Source: Oscheius sp. JU75 (Eukaryota; Nematoda; Chromadorea; Rhabditida; Rhabditidae). From it: a DNA stretch of 64,000 nucleotides. Position 1 is the first letter of the stretch. Every line of letters starts with the position of its first letter. The stretch covers positions 6,696,001 to 6,760,000 of the forward strand of contig JASJZC010000006.1 of assembly GCA_037178855.1 (NCBI GenBank). The letters are read 5' to 3'. The translations under genes were made by a program, and so were the position numbers. This document shows, in pieces, positions 1 to 11,517 of the stretch. Below the pieces are notes generated by a model, which worked only from the letters and a program-made list of their open reading frames with translations, searched no databases and was not told where the DNA came from.

Positions 1-828
1 GATTTCCCAGAAACTCACAGCAAAGACACTGTCTCCTTCCCTATTGTGGAGCACTTTTCTAATGTTGTCCATCAATTTGTAGTTCTCTCGGAGACGACAC
101 AGTGTCGGCATTCCGTCCTCTTCCTTGACTTGAGCTCTTTCCAGAGCCAGTAAAGGACAGTCACTCTCGCTCTTGTTCTGTTCCTCTTCCCTCTTCCCTA
201 GCATGTCTCGGTGTCGTTGAACGGCCGTTTTTCTCATTCCGACAGCAATACATTTCTCGTAGCGACAGGCTCGGCACATGCAGCGGATTGCTGGAAAAAG
301 AAAGATTGCACCAGGGGCTACTATTTTCTCTGAACGATAGTTTTGGAACGAAAATGATTTCATTGTCTTCTTCAGAGCAACCGACAACCTTTGAAAGGAA
401 GAGCGAAAAGTAGCATCCGTCGTGGACCGAACCAATAACTCTTGATGGCTTAGTTTTAGACAGCAGTCGCATGAGCACTATCCTGCCCTGCTCCCTTGTT
501 CCTTTATACTAACTCTTGTCTTTGTACATTTGCTCTACATCTACCCTTCCCAAACTTACTGGCTTGAATCGGACACTGTCCTCCATTCCTACACGTGTAC
601 TTTTTCATCAGAGCGACAGATCTCCTGAAGAATGCTGCACAAGCTCTACAGGCTTCAGCTCCACTGAAATTATTATCGATCTCTTGGGAAAAAGTCTTTA
701 ACTCACAAATGAGCTCCATCTCCAGCTTCTCCACAAACTGAACATGGCTTCTTCTCAACGTACTTCCTCGAAACTGTTGGGAAGCCGGAAAATGTTGGTT
801 GCAATGGACTCTGGCCGAGGTCGTCCAT
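1..828 (-). CDS. Nuclear hormone receptor, 5' part (cut by window edge)
   Basis: Exons 707-828, 560-663 and 19-290; a GTGAGT donor at 18 leads out of the window, so the ligand-binding domain is missing. The product begins MDDLGQSPLQ, followed after about 30 residues by a complete two-zinc-finger DNA-binding domain. Finger 1 is CSVCGEAGDGAHFGAEACRAC with C-x2-C-x13-C-x2-C spacing, then AAFFRRSVALMKK. Finger 2 is C-x5-C-x9-C-x2-C, ending CRACRYEKCIAVGM. The pattern is that of the expanded nematode supplementary (HNF4-derived) receptors, nuclear transcription factors that bind DNA as monomers or dimers. The visible hinge is acidic and basic (KREEEQNKSESDCP) and precedes the start of the ligand-binding domain. 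The exact nhr orthologue cannot be assigned. Exon phases agree at both internal junctions. Confidence 0.93.
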
Positions 829-1532
829 TTTCGGAAAGTGAACAATCAATGTTTGGGATAAACAGAATGAGATGCAAGATACAGAGATCTTTGACCAAAG
901 CCAAAACGCAAAGAAACGAGGATGGCGCAGTTTTACATAAGAAGTTTGTCTACAGGATTCAAAAAAGAAGAAACCATTGGAAAGAACAATAGACCGCAGA
1001 CGCAGAGAGTGTAGAACAGGTTGCCCTGTCTCTCTCACAGAGGCAGTCGCGTGGTTGAACTCTCGTCTGTTTTATCAGCAAAAATGACGCAGCTTTATCG
1101 CGCCAGCAGAGGGAGAAGAAGGAAAGGAAGTCAATGGGATACTAAGAGATAGTGAGACAGATTGTCAAGCAAAGAAACTGACAAAGTGACAAGCTCATTG
1201 ACGGAGATAGAACGATGTGTATAGAGACAATGAGAGACAGTAGAGACATAAGACTCTAACGGAGTTTTCTCAGGGCATCGATCACTTCTGCTTTTCCTCC
1301 CAATCAGCAAACAATGCCAGATAAGCCGCACCCTAGTCGGCAGAAGTCACGTCCCCCCCGTTTTTTGGACCAGAAAGCAGGAAAAATGCTCTTTCAAAAG
1401 GTCAAACCAACTTTACGACTGCTCAAACATTGTAGAGTAGGCGTCTTGCGTAGGTTTTTCTGGAATTATGGATCGTAAAAACACATTGGTATGACGATAT
1501 AAGATGCCCGTATACTGGAAACGATCACAGTC
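829..1532. other. Intergenic, divergent promoter region
   Basis: About 700 bp between the divergent nuclear receptor and the first secreted-family gene. I see no coding exon with supporting splice sites. The right end carries a CGTAAAA element and a TATAAG box, listed separately. Confidence 0.6.
1473..1503 (+). promoter_or_regulatory. CGTAAAA element and TATA-like box of secreted gene 1
   Basis: TCGTAAAAACACATTGGT (1473-1490) followed by TATAAG at 1498-1503, 35 bp before the ATG at 1533. A similar CGTAAAA..TTG block lies upstream of two paralogues at 12539 and 14829. Promoter function is inferred. Confidence 0.45.
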
Positions 1533-2507
1533 ATGTTCGTTCTGACTATTGTTGCCCTTACTGTAGTCGCTGTGACTGCTTGCCCGCCTGGAGTCGGAAC
1601 GGATGCAGTCATCTTGACCAATCCACAGTTCAGTTTCACCTTTTATCCTCCCGCCAGATGGACGTACTATAATGTAAGTTTCGAGCCGTGGTAGCCGCAC
1701 CCGTACTGTCTTGGCACTGCGGAGGAACGGGTACGGACGAAAGAGTACAATCGCTGACTTACAGTCCCTAGCTTTTAGGGTACTGAAATGCTCCGACTCT
1801 GTGAGAGCAGAGGCTGCAAATTTTGGAAGACTCTTCCTTTGAGGAGGGCTATAAGGCCGTCCACAAAAAAAAATCACAAAGTTCCAGTCGCCTCCAACGG
1901 GAATTGCTCCTAACACCGCTTATCCTTACGGCGGCCAGGCGACAACTCTTGTCGGAGCCCAAAACAATATGAACCTGGACGTAAAGTCGGCCGTAAGTCC
2001 TCATTTCCAAGCAGCAGAGAGACCTAAAACCAGATTCTGGCCGCTCTTCAGCAGCTCGGGGTCTCCGCCGTTGGATTTACCTGGACTGTCACCGGTTACG
2101 TTCCCTTTCAGTGTCTGGTCAGAGAAAACAACGGAGTCGCTGTGAGTTTTGAGACGCAAATTGTAAACAGGCTTCTAGGGAAATCGCCCAGCTGGGACAT
2201 GTTTCGTTCAGATAGGAGCCATCACAACGAATCGTACTGTGGCCGAGAGTGACCAAGGAACTGATCTGATTCAGGTAACTGAATGAATAGATTTTTCCAA
2301 ACATGCAAGCTCTGAGATCCGAAATGTTTGATGTTGAAACGTTATTGCCAATGTTTATGTACTAATATTCAGACCGGAGGTCTGACAGTTACCACCAGTC
2401 AGCTGGTGACTCGTGGACAGTGGAAAACAATCGCTACGAGTGTCTTCAACCAGCTGACCATGTACTACAACGTCTATTTCACCTCGGCCATCAATCTGAC
2501 CAATTGA
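1533..2507 (+). CDS. Secreted family protein 1 (194 aa, unrecognised domain)
   Basis: Exons 1533-1673, 1888-1992, 2034-2141, 2179-2274 and 2373-2507, all introns in phase 0. Residues 1-16 form a signal peptide (MFVLTIVALTVVAVTA) followed by CPPG. The mature protein has the paralogue hallmarks: FTFYPPARWTYY near residue 40, a strand reading WTVTG near residue 100, and a C-terminal amphipathic segment with a single Trp (GQWKTIATSVFNQLTMYYN). Two internal cysteines could form a disulphide. Members 2-5 at 8.8-15.9 kb are paralogues by these features, but this copy is the most diverged and its strand order differs slightly. It ends with an AATAAA-like signal near 2520. I do not recognise the domain; a secreted extracellular role is all that can be inferred. 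Confidence 0.75.
1690..1870 (+). repeat. Copy 1 of an intronic interspersed repeat
   Basis: Lies inside the first intron of secreted gene 1. It aligns over about 170 bp with the intron at 7308-7532. Shared blocks include CACCCGTACT-TCT, CGACTTA-AGTC, TAGCTTTT, CGAC-CTGTGA and AAATTTTGGAAG in the same order. Identity is roughly 60% by eye. Its origin is unknown: a decayed mobile element or a conserved intronic signal. Confidence 0.55.
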
Positions 2508-2939
2508 TCAGCTGAAGAAACTAATAAAAATCTCCATTGTACTTATTGAAAAGGAGGGTTGACATCACCGCTTGACTTTTCCTCTTCTCGCTCGACTCCC
2601 CATCAAGGTGTCCAAGGCAAGGCTCCGGGCAACCCGCGCCATTAGTCCCGTCCCAATCCATTTTAGCATACTTAAACGCGCTCTTTCTCCTCACTCCAGT
2701 CCTTTTCTTGAACCATCAGTAGGTTTGAAGATTGTCTACCAAACAGTTTGAAAGTGTCCAAAACGAGATATGAGAAACCCACTTGGCACCTTTAAGATTT
2801 CTGGGTTCGCGATGGTAGAAGTTTGCTTGAAAGTTGAATTGCCTCGCCCAGACTAGTGGTCCCTTTTGAGTTTCCGACCTTAGAGCCCGACTCTAATAGT
2901 TTACTCTTGGCAGAGCTGGCTCCACCCCCACCTCCGAGG
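2508..2939. other. Intergenic, secreted gene 1 to polycystin
   Basis: About 430 bp. Contains AATAAAAA just after the stop of the upstream gene. An open frame runs into the polycystin start, but its only upstream initiator is GTG at 2856, so it is read here as 5' leader. Confidence 0.6.
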
Positions 2940-5478
2940 ATGAACTACGGGGCAGAGGCCTACGAGAATCCTCCGGCCCCGGTACCTGCAGCTGTAGAGA
3001 CCAATACTCTTGGCGGAGAAATATTCGACGACCCAAAAAGACCTGAGCTACCGAAGAAGAAGCAAGTATCGGTCAAGTATGCCATCATGCAGGCTCACGG
3101 TTAGTTCTTTTATAAGTTCTCCCAGGCTTGTTTAGCCTGTAAGAGTGAAGTAGCGGTAGCTTCGGCTGCTCATCTGCTAACTATGATCGTCTTTGCCATC
3201 TTTTTGATCCTCGTCGTCTACATCACGTTCTGCAAGAGCTCGAGCGAGACGTACTACTATAACAGTATTTTGAAGACGACTTTCACCAAGTGCCCGGAAA
3301 AGGACGGGACGGATCTGGTCGACGTCAATGTCATCGACGACGTCTGGGATGTGAGTTTACTTATTGAACTCTGCAAATCGTTGTTATGTATATCAGTTTA
3401 TCAACAATACTGTGATTGTCGGCCTATATTGGGAGGAGACGGGCGATCCTCTGGCCACCCAAGGCATGATCCTCTTCGAAAACAAGCTGCTTGGCAATCC
3501 GACTCTTCGAATGCTCAAGGTGATTCTAGTCAGAAACACAAAAGATTCGAAAATTAGGTGAGAAACGACACCTGTACTGTCCCTGTGGCTTTCAACCGAG
3601 AGATCAAGGAATGTTTCGGAGCCTACAGCGACGATTCGGAGGACAAAGACACGATCGGAGATACCGGGTCGCAGTTCTTGTGGTGTTCCGACGAGCAACT
3701 CGGCAACTCAATCACCTTTGGGAAACTGGCCACCTATGCTGGAGGAGGATACAATGTAGAGTTTCCCAAGTCTGGAGTGGACTTGGCCAGAGCTATTCTG
3801 GTAGGTTTTTTCGCTGAAAAAATTGATAACGGAGAGTTCAGGACTCACTGATGAGTGTCCGTTTCATTGACCGTGGCACCCGAGCTCTGATTTTCGACTT
3901 CGCCATGTACAACGGAAACCTCAATCTCTTTTGCACAGTCAGGTAGTTAGACTGCCTGTTTGTCTCTCCATCTCTGTCTCTGTCTGTCACGGCACAATCT
4001 CTTCAGAATCCTGTTCGAGCTGCCACCAATGGGAGGAGTTCTTGCCAAGGCACTTTTCACTCCATTGGATCTAATCCGATATGGAGACGGTCGAGGAGTC
4101 TGGATCATCGCCTGCGAGGGTCTCTTCGTCGGCTTCCTGGCATTTTTCATCTTCGACGAATTGCTGGAAGTTCTTCGAATTCGCCTTCGCTACTTCCTCT
4201 CATTCTGGAATCTGATCGATGTGGTTCTTCTAACCCTCGGAGTGATCTGCGTCGTGCTCAGCTACAATGTGACCAACGTGTCCGAAGCCCGAATCAACAA
4301 GATTTTGAGTGGTGAGGAATTTTGATGATACAGATAATCATTGAACTCAGGAGCTCAGACTACGGCTCAAATGGACGATGTGACCTCGGCTGTCAGTCAG
4401 TACACAAACTGGAGTTCCGTCTTCCTCTTCATCGCCTTCATCAAGGTTTTTCCTTCTTTACTTTGTTCTTATCTATATAGTCAGGTTTTCAAATACATCT
4501 CAATCAACAAGACCATGTCACAACTCTCCGCAACTCTTACCCGATCGGCTAAGGACATTGGAGGATTTGCCGTAATGTTTTGTGTCTTCTTCTTTGCCTA
4601 CGCACAGTTTGGATACCTGGTATTCGGAAGTCAGGTTGGAATAGGAAGAACAATCTATTCTATTTCCTTCCCAGATCGAAGACTATTCGTCCTTCGTCAG
4701 TTCCATGCTGGCTCTGCTTCGAACCATCCTCGGCGACTTTGACTACCTGGCTCTTCAAAACGCCAATCGAATTCTCGGGCCCCTCTTCTTCGTCAGTTTC
4801 GTCTTCTTTGTCTTCTTCGTTCTCCTGGTGAGATACTTCGAACGAGCAATGAATGAGAACACAGAACATGTTCCTTGCTATCATCAACGACTCCTACGTC
4901 GAAGTCAAGGGCGAGCTGGCTAGAAAGAAGGGAGAGGAGACTCTGATCGACTGGGTACGACAGAAACTCAACATTCATCTTCGCTCTGGATCTCGTCCTG
5001 ACCCACCAGATGATCCGATGATCACCTACGAGGAGTACAAGAACGAACTTGTGAAGTGAGGAAAGAGTCGAGAATGTTTCAAATTCTTTAGGGCTGGCTA
5101 CAAGGAACAGGACATCAATGAGGCCTTCACCAAGGTCGATGTTCAGGGAGACGACGGAGTCACGGATGCGGGAATGGTTAAAGTCGGTGAGGAGATGGCG
5201 GAACTACTGAATCGGAAGAAGGAAATCAAGGAGGAGTATGAGCACTACATTCGGTTGGTAAAGGCAGAAAGACTGAGACAAATATCCCTTGCAGGGTTCG
5301 TCGCCGTGTTGACGCCTTGGAAGCGGCTCTAGGACAAACGACCAACCGTCTGGAAACGATCCTCGGAGCATTGGTTCAAGGAGAGGAACAGAAGGCAGCC
5401 ATCAGGGAGCTGGAAGCGCGTCACAAGACAAAGAGCATCCTTCATGGAGGAGTCGATATTAGAAAGAAAACTCTCTAA
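2940..5478 (+). CDS. pkd-2: Polycystin-2 (PKD2/TRPP cation channel)
   Basis: Twelve exons: 2940-3099, 3136-3350, 3397-3519, 3558-3800, 3842-3942, 4007-4311, 4351-4445, 4485-4634, 4675-4827, 4865-5055, 5092-5253, 5295-5478; 693 aa, close to known nematode orthologues. TRPP channels form tetrameric Ca-permeable channels in ciliary and ER membranes, usually with a polycystin-1 partner. Visible parts: TM1 ([17 protein letters not shown]), the extracellular polycystin domain with the hallmark [18 protein letters not shown]2-S4, S5 ([19 protein letters not shown]), a pore helix with filter LGDFD, and S6 running into [15 protein letters not shown]. The C-terminus has a degenerate EF-hand ([17 protein letters not shown]) and a coiled coil. 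The start is the first ATG in the open frame. All twelve exons join in frame with no defect. Confidence 0.96.
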
Positions 5479-5901
5479 ATCGAAAGTAGATTTCTATTCC
5501 GAAAGTAGTGAGAAGTGTACTATGCATCTTGAGTGATGCTCGCTATTCTCGGGATTAAAATCGGCAGTCGGTCTACTTTATGGGTTACTGTAGAATAAAT
5601 GTGAACGGGAATGGTGTCTCTCTCACTGTACCCGCACAGAACACAAAGTCCCCTCTCTCTCGCGAACAAACAACTCAATCAGATATGTTGATGCATCAGC
5701 GGAAAAAATCTTCGAAGCTCTTTTTCTGATAAACAGTCTTTATCGCTCTCTCTGTTTCGACAGTTCACAAGGCGTTCTCCTGCTCGAGGAGAGATACCTC
5801 CCGATAAGACCATCTCTTTCTGCAAAGTCGACGGGTTCTTGTGTGAAAAGTGCCATAATCAGCTGGTGGGGAACTCATTTCGCCATATCTCCGAAGCAGT
5901 A
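5479..5901. other. Intergenic, polycystin to sugar transporter
   Basis: About 420 bp. Contains an AATAAA near 5593, probably the polycystin polyadenylation signal. Nothing else recognised. Confidence 0.6.
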
Positions 5902-8459
5902 ATGGGTCTGTTTTCTCGTCCTCTGGTTGAAAAGTGAGTCTTTACTAATTTCTCAAAAACTTGATCTTTTAGACCAGCCCTGAGCTGGAATCTCCTTCTG
6001 GCCATCGCTTCCTATGCCATCTTTGGACTGTATTCGGAACTCCAGATAATGCTTTTTAGCACTTTGGCACAGCCTCTGGGAGAAATGTACAATCATACTC
6101 TACTGCACCATTACGGAATTGTAGTCAGTCCTGCCGGGTAGGTTCTAGTCGGATAGAAATGGGATGGTTTTATTCTTCCGGATGACATTTGGTGCAGACA
6201 ATGGGTGGTAAATGGGGAGAGAAATGTACACAGATGGATAGTTCGACCCATCGCGGTAGTCATCGTCGGGTGTTACGCCTTTGAATCTCTGTCTTATTGT
6301 CGGTTGAAGGAAGCGTTTCCTTTCTTCATTAAGTTGCTCTATCTTCCACATTGGAAGCAGTTGAGGGGAACAAATGTAGCAGTTTGCAAGAATAGTAGAT
6401 GACCGAGCTTCAAGAGATGTGAACTTCGAGATGGCTGTATTTTGAACAAGAAATTTGCCAGAGAAGATTCTTCAAGTGTTGAGAGCATTCAGAACATGCC
6501 ACATTATAATGGAATCTTGTCAATCTGCGAAAGTACACACTTTTTCATCGCTACTCCATTGTTCACACAAGATAAGAGGGTTTCGCCGATTGATTCTCTG
6601 TATCCTCGCCGGTTGGCAATCTGTTATGTGAAAACACTTGACCCTTCAAAAACATAACTGATAAGGGAAATGTGGTTTGGTTAGGCGGGGGAAATCAGCT
6701 AACTGAAGATAGAAAGAAGACTTTTCAGGGTTTCGCTGGTTTCCTCGGCGATGACGATGGGATTTGCTGGTGGGATAGCCATTTCAATCGTCTTCCTGCT
6801 GCCCAAAATGGACACAAGGGGCAGGAAGTTCCTGACAGTCTACGTCCGGTTGGCCGAAATTCTCACTCACTCTAATCCAAAATCCCAGATTCTTTGCCGG
6901 CTTCACAGCCGCCTTCTTCCAATTAATGGCCGGGCTCACGAACTCAGCCGAGCTGTATTTTCTCGGACAAATCGTCTCCGGACTTAGCTTTCCTTGCTAC
7001 TTCATCGCCACCACCATTTACTTGACTGAATGTTCTCCGGACTCTAGTCGAGGCTTTGTTTCAACTGCTCTCAACAGTGGAAACCTTCTCGGGTCACTGT
7101 TGATGTACTTCATCAGCGAACCTTCGATCTTTGGGAATGCATCCAGTTGGCCAGCGATTCCTGCCATCTCGCTCATCTTTTCGTGTCTTCTCTTCATCTT
7201 TACATATCTTCTTCCGGAATCTCCAAAATGGTTGGCCTCAAAGGGACGAAGGGAGGAGGCAAAGGAGTCGATCATGTTCTATCAGAGGAAGGACGAAGAT
7301 CAAGCAGGTCAGTCACTACAGTACCAATGAAAACATTGTTGGGTCTCACCCGTACTCTCTCATAACTTCAAACATATGGGGTCCTGAGATAGTGATTTAA
7401 GGCGACTTATAGTCTCATAGCTTTTGAGGTATCGAATAGTTACGACCCTGTGAAAACATTGGTTAGTCTAAATTTTGGAAGCCTTTACCGTTAAGAAGAG
7501 CAACAAACATTTCTAAAGATATCGTACTCCAGACCAATTTCTCGCCGAATGTCTAATGGAATCTCGCCTCACGGTCGCAGACAAAGTCTCACCCAAAGAA
7601 GTTCTGAATGACCATTCGCTCCGAGCTGCTCTCTTTATCTGCGCAGCTATCCAGGTCTTCCAAGCCGTCTCACCCCTCCCGATTGAAGTACTCTATACTG
7701 TCTCTCTTCACACCAAACTCGGACTGACAGTCCAGAATTCCATGCAACTCAACTTTGTCGTTCATCTGATCTCAGCTCCTCTCCGCCTCATGGGCACTCT
7801 TCTGATGGATCGCTACGGAAGAAGGTTCGTGTTCTGCACGGCAGCCAGTATCTGCTATGTCAAAGTCATTCTAATGACTGTCGCTCAGATGTTGGTCTTC
7901 TTCGGACCGCCTTCTACTCTGACCGTCTGGATGGGTATGAAAACTGAAAAAAAATGTATAACAGAAAAAATTATAGTGATTGTGAACGAGCTTCTCAGCG
8001 AACTGTATGGTGCCACAGGCATCCAAGCCTTGCCGAATCTTTTGGTCACGGAACTGTTTCCACCAGCTGCCAGGGTCTCGGCTGCTCAGGTAAGAGTGAC
8101 AAAAAGTCACCAACTCCTTGTTCAGATAGTCTTCGCCGTCATGTTCGTATCAGCCCTCCCAATGTCCATCCTCTTCCCGGTCATCAATGCCATCTTCACT
8201 CCCAGCTACTACATCCTTCTCATGGCTCTCCAACCAATTCTGATCATCTACATTGTGAGGAATCTTCCGGAAACTGCTTCCAAGTCCGTCTACGACATTG
8301 TTCACCAAATGGACGAGGAAGTCCGCTCTAGGGTATGGATAGAAATAGATTCGTTTAGATTTTTTATTTCAGAGTAACACGAAGAGACTCTCTGTGTTCT
8401 CAGAGAGACAGAGACTCCTTACCGCCGACTCTATTCATACCTACCAAGCGTTGATCTGA
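5902..8459 (+). CDS. GLUT/SLC2-like sugar transporter (MFS)
   Basis: Exons 5902-5933, 5973-6137, 6729-6848, 6889-7307, 7533-7934, 7977-8089, 8126-8332, 8373-8459; 514 aa, twelve-span size. Family marks of the sugar-porter MFS: the loop-2 motif DTRGRKFLTVYVR, the exit-helix motif TECSPDSSRGFVSTALNSGNLLGS, LLPESPKWLASKGRREEA before the central loop, DRYGRRFVFCTAAS in the second half, and TELFPPAARVSAAQ. The family moves hexoses or related polyols by facilitated diffusion or proton symport. The second intron is unusually long (591 nt), and the fourth (7308-7532) holds an interspersed repeat. The C-terminal tail is Ser/Arg-rich. The substrate cannot be told from sequence. All phases agree. Confidence 0.9.
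7330..7515 (+). repeat. Copy 2 of an intronic interspersed repeat
   Basis: Within the fourth intron of the sugar-transporter gene. It is collinear with the block in the first intron of secreted gene 1 (1690-1870), sharing CACCCGTACT-TCT, GCGACTTA-AGTCTCATAGCTT and CTAAATTTTGGAAGC. Flanks and target-site duplications are not visible by eye. Confidence 0.55.
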
Positions 8460-8771
8460 AGGAGAAGAAGTCAACTTGTAGCAAACACGTTGTACTTTAG
8501 CATAAGGCCGAGCATAAATATGTAAAAAGTTGTTCAAGATTTCGGTTTTTTGTGTTTCTTTTTTCAAATCTTGGGAGTGGCTCAAGAGAAGTGTGACTGC
8601 TACGCACAGTCACTATTTTGGTATAGTTGGTATAGTAAACCTTTTCCCGTCATGTGCTCGATTCTCGATTCTCGTACAGTTGCCTTTTCCCAAAAAAAGA
8701 TGCATAAAATCCACAACAGTCAGTGCTATTTTTCCTTCGCAACAGTCAAGAGGATGTAAACATGGCTCACC
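8460..8771. other. Intergenic upstream of mucin-like gene
   Basis: About 310 bp with no coding exon seen. It leads into a TATA box at 8772. Confidence 0.6.
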
Positions 8772-8778
8772 TATAAAA
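8772..8778 (+). promoter_or_regulatory. TATA box of mucin-like secreted gene 2
   Basis: TATAAAA, 52 bp before the ATG at 8824. The two best-matched paralogues have TATA boxes 42-43 bp before their ATGs. Confidence 0.5.
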
Positions 8779-8823
8779 TCGCTATCACCGTGTTGCGGCT
8801 TCCCCTGTTCTCATCGAATCCTG

Positions 8824-11517
8824 ATGTTCTTTCTTCTTTTTCTCCCATACAGTCTCGGCTGTCAGCCGTCGAATGGGGGAAACACCATTCCAACTGATCA
8901 ACTCCTCTCAATCGAAATGAAATTGGATATCGCTCCCCCTGCAGTCTGGACCTTTCCGAAGTATGGAATTGCTGCTGGATCATCTCAGGCATCTAGCAGG
9001 ACAGCGGTCAGGGAAAAGATCAGGGCTGATGTTACGAAGATGGTTTGGTTGTTTTGGGAACCCAAGTAAACTCTTACAGACCAAAGCGATACTGACTGCT
9101 CACAACTACCCGACTAACCATGTTACCTGTACTCCGACCATTGACAACTATGTTCAGGGAAGAATAGTCAGAAATAAGTGCTCGGGAGATGGTCAACTTT
9201 TGGTTGTTAGAGGTAGGTCACTGCCGCCCTCTGTCTGACCCTGCCCTATCAGGGACAGTCGTAGCTGAATGCTCTCAAGGACCTCCATTGGTCGTGAAAG
9301 CTACAAGCCCGATAACTACCACCAGAACAGGCAATGAAGCTACTACTGAGTCCGGTACTACGGCTTTACATTTAACTGATGGGAGCATAACGTCTGCGGA
9401 AGTCGCGAGTCAGCAGAAAAGAGTAAGGAGGCAAGCAGAACGCCGTTAGTTCTAAGGGAATTGACACATTAAACAATTCCAGCTACCCTTCGCTGCTTTT
9501 TCGTGATGGATTGGAGCTACTTGGGTAATGCCACGGAAAACCAGGAGAAATATAACCAGGTATGAGAATCAGAAATATCTTTACTTATGCGTTTTAGCAA
9601 AAAGAATATGTTAGAATGGTGGCTGCGCAGTTGTACCATACTGACACATTTGCGTTCGAAGCCGCGTTCGCTGCATTTACCCTCACAGATAGAAGCATCA
9701 GCAATATCAACGACTACATTAACAACTATCCCTCTTTCGAGAAAGGATTAGAAGCATTCCCGTATCCGCCTGAAAACCAAATGGGTATTTGCGAGTGAGT
9801 GGTACCTTCTACCCTTTGTTGACTATTTTTCATTCAGCGCTTTCTATCATGCCAATCGGGATTCTAATAAACAATGCCTCGTCTTCATATCTGCTAGGTA
9901 ATCTGTACAACAAAACATCTAAAAAAAGTTTTAGGAATTCGTCTGACTTCATTTGTCCCGATCCCAAGCCTGAAAACTATACATTAATTGTCGGTGTAAA
10001 ATTGAACGGTAACTGATTAAAAAGCATAATCAGCGAAGATTTAGGAGGCACTGGTGTTGCAGCGTTGACCAGTAAGTTGGTGCTAGCAAATGATGACGAT
10101 TTCGAATCAGGTGTGGCAAGTCTGGTAACTATTGTTTCGGAAGGTAATATTAGTTAATTTTCATTTAATTTTCGATTGTTAAGCTTTTGTTGACCACAGC
10201 TCAACTGCAGGCATGCCGGTCACGTCCGATCAGACCACTGCTTCTACTTTTTCGAGCTCGGAGACAACATCAAAAGATATTACAGAATCTTCTGCGGCTA
10301 GCCCATCTGGGGTAAGTACTGTTGCAACTTCAACCGTAGCTGGAACATCGACTGTTTCTCCAACGACAACGGCAGAAACATCGACAGTTTCACCGGTTAG
10401 CATGTTTTCTTCCACAGTTAGTGCTTCGACATCGTCTGGATCATCTATGACTACTGTAACCGGTGAGTTTTTGCTATTTATAGAAAACACACTTTGATCA
10501 GGAACATTTTTTTCTTTTCAGAGTCGTCAACTACTCCTGAGACAATCGCTTTCGATAGGACATCAACTGCTCCAACTACCCTAACATTGACTACTGAGTC
10601 TCAAAGGTCGACAACGGGAGAAAGTACTTTCAACGCATCTCCTTCTACGGAAACGTCTATCGTATGCACATCTGCAACAACACCTGAAGTGAAAAACGCA
10701 ACTTCAATAAGTACTTCAGCCTCACAAACACCTTTATCTGAAGAAAATACTGCAACTGGAGGAAGCACGACTATCAGTTCACTTGGGACAGAAACCTCTT
10801 CATCTCTTTCTGCAACCACCCCTGAAGTGAATGATGCTAGCTCTTCTACTCCATTATCTGAAAGAACACCCACATCTGGAGAAAGTACCTTTACAGTACT
10901 GCCTATCACTGCCACCTCTACTGCCTCTCCGTCCGCGAGTTCATCTCAAGTGAATAGTGCTAGCTCTTCCATGAGTACTGCTGCATCCCAAACACAAGTA
11001 TCTGAAGGGACACCAACAGCTGGAGGAAGCACTTTCACTGAATCTTCTACCGCTGAAATTTCTACAGTATCCGCATCTGCAGCTTCTGTCATGAGTACAG
11101 TTCCCTCGCAAACACCAATACCTGAAGGAACATCCACATCTGAAGGAAGCAAAGCAAGTCGTTCACCTGGGACAGGAATTTCTACAATCTCCACATCTCC
11201 AACTTCACCTGAAGCGACTGAAGCTAGCTCTCTATCGACCCCTGAAGCTTCTACTGATTCTGCATTATTGACAACAAGTTTTCCAACAACAGCCGTGACC
11301 AATGGACAGGTTACAGTAACCCAAAAGCCGGTGGCAACAGATGCTCACATGCGACTGACAGTCAGGTGTACAGCCGTGGCGGTGAATTATCATAACAGAA
11401 TGTTAACGATGTGAAATTCAGGCTGGAGCTCGATCATTGTGGCAGCAGTTTGCGAGAGAGTTCCAAGAGGAGTTGGCAAGCAGGAATGCTAACTTCTACA
11501 AGGACATCTCGTTCTGA
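8824..11517 (+). CDS. Secreted family protein 2: vWA domain and mucin region inserted in the family domain (761 aa)
   Basis: Eleven exons: 8824-9042, 9080-9212, 9253-9444, 9483-9559, 9598-9794, 9838-9897, 9935-10008, 10045-10143, 10184-10462, 10522-11381, 11422-11517; all phases agree. Order: short signal peptide ending LGCQPSNG; N-terminal half of the family domain with APPAVWTF; a Thr-rich linker with a furin-type site RVRR at about 174-177; a von Willebrand A-like domain at about 184-350 (CFFVMDWSYLG, later CLVFISARNSS and LIVGVKLN); a Ser/Thr-rich mucin region at about 352-700; then the family C-terminal half (RLTVRCTAVA, joined to AGARSLWQQFAREFQEEL). The metal-site DxSxS motif is degenerate (DWSYL). 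The last intron and the terminal helix match paralogues at 13371 and 15700. Probably a heavily O-glycosylated extracellular protein, perhaps cleaved. Function unknown. Confidence 0.82.
10670..11260 (+). repeat. Imperfect tandem repeats in the mucin region
   Basis: Inside exon 10 of the mucin-like gene. Units of roughly 40-46 codons carry variants of TTPEV..AS, SQTPLSE, TPTSGESTF and a TSTVSAS tail, four to five times over. Drift between units is high, so this is protein-level repetition rather than an exact satellite. Confidence 0.6.

Noticed and set aside
2856..2939. Upstream extension of polycystin from position 2856
   Set aside because: It begins with GTG and has no ATG; the ATG at 2940 is the first usable start.
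9483..10183. Possibility that the vWA-mucin part is a separate gene
   Set aside because: No ATG with signal peptide at its start; exon phases are continuous from the signal exon through to the family C-terminal exon.
10230..11302. Long minus-strand frames opposite the mucin exon
   Set aside because: They are complements of Ser/Thr codon repeats; the plus frame has signal peptide, splice sites and family ends.
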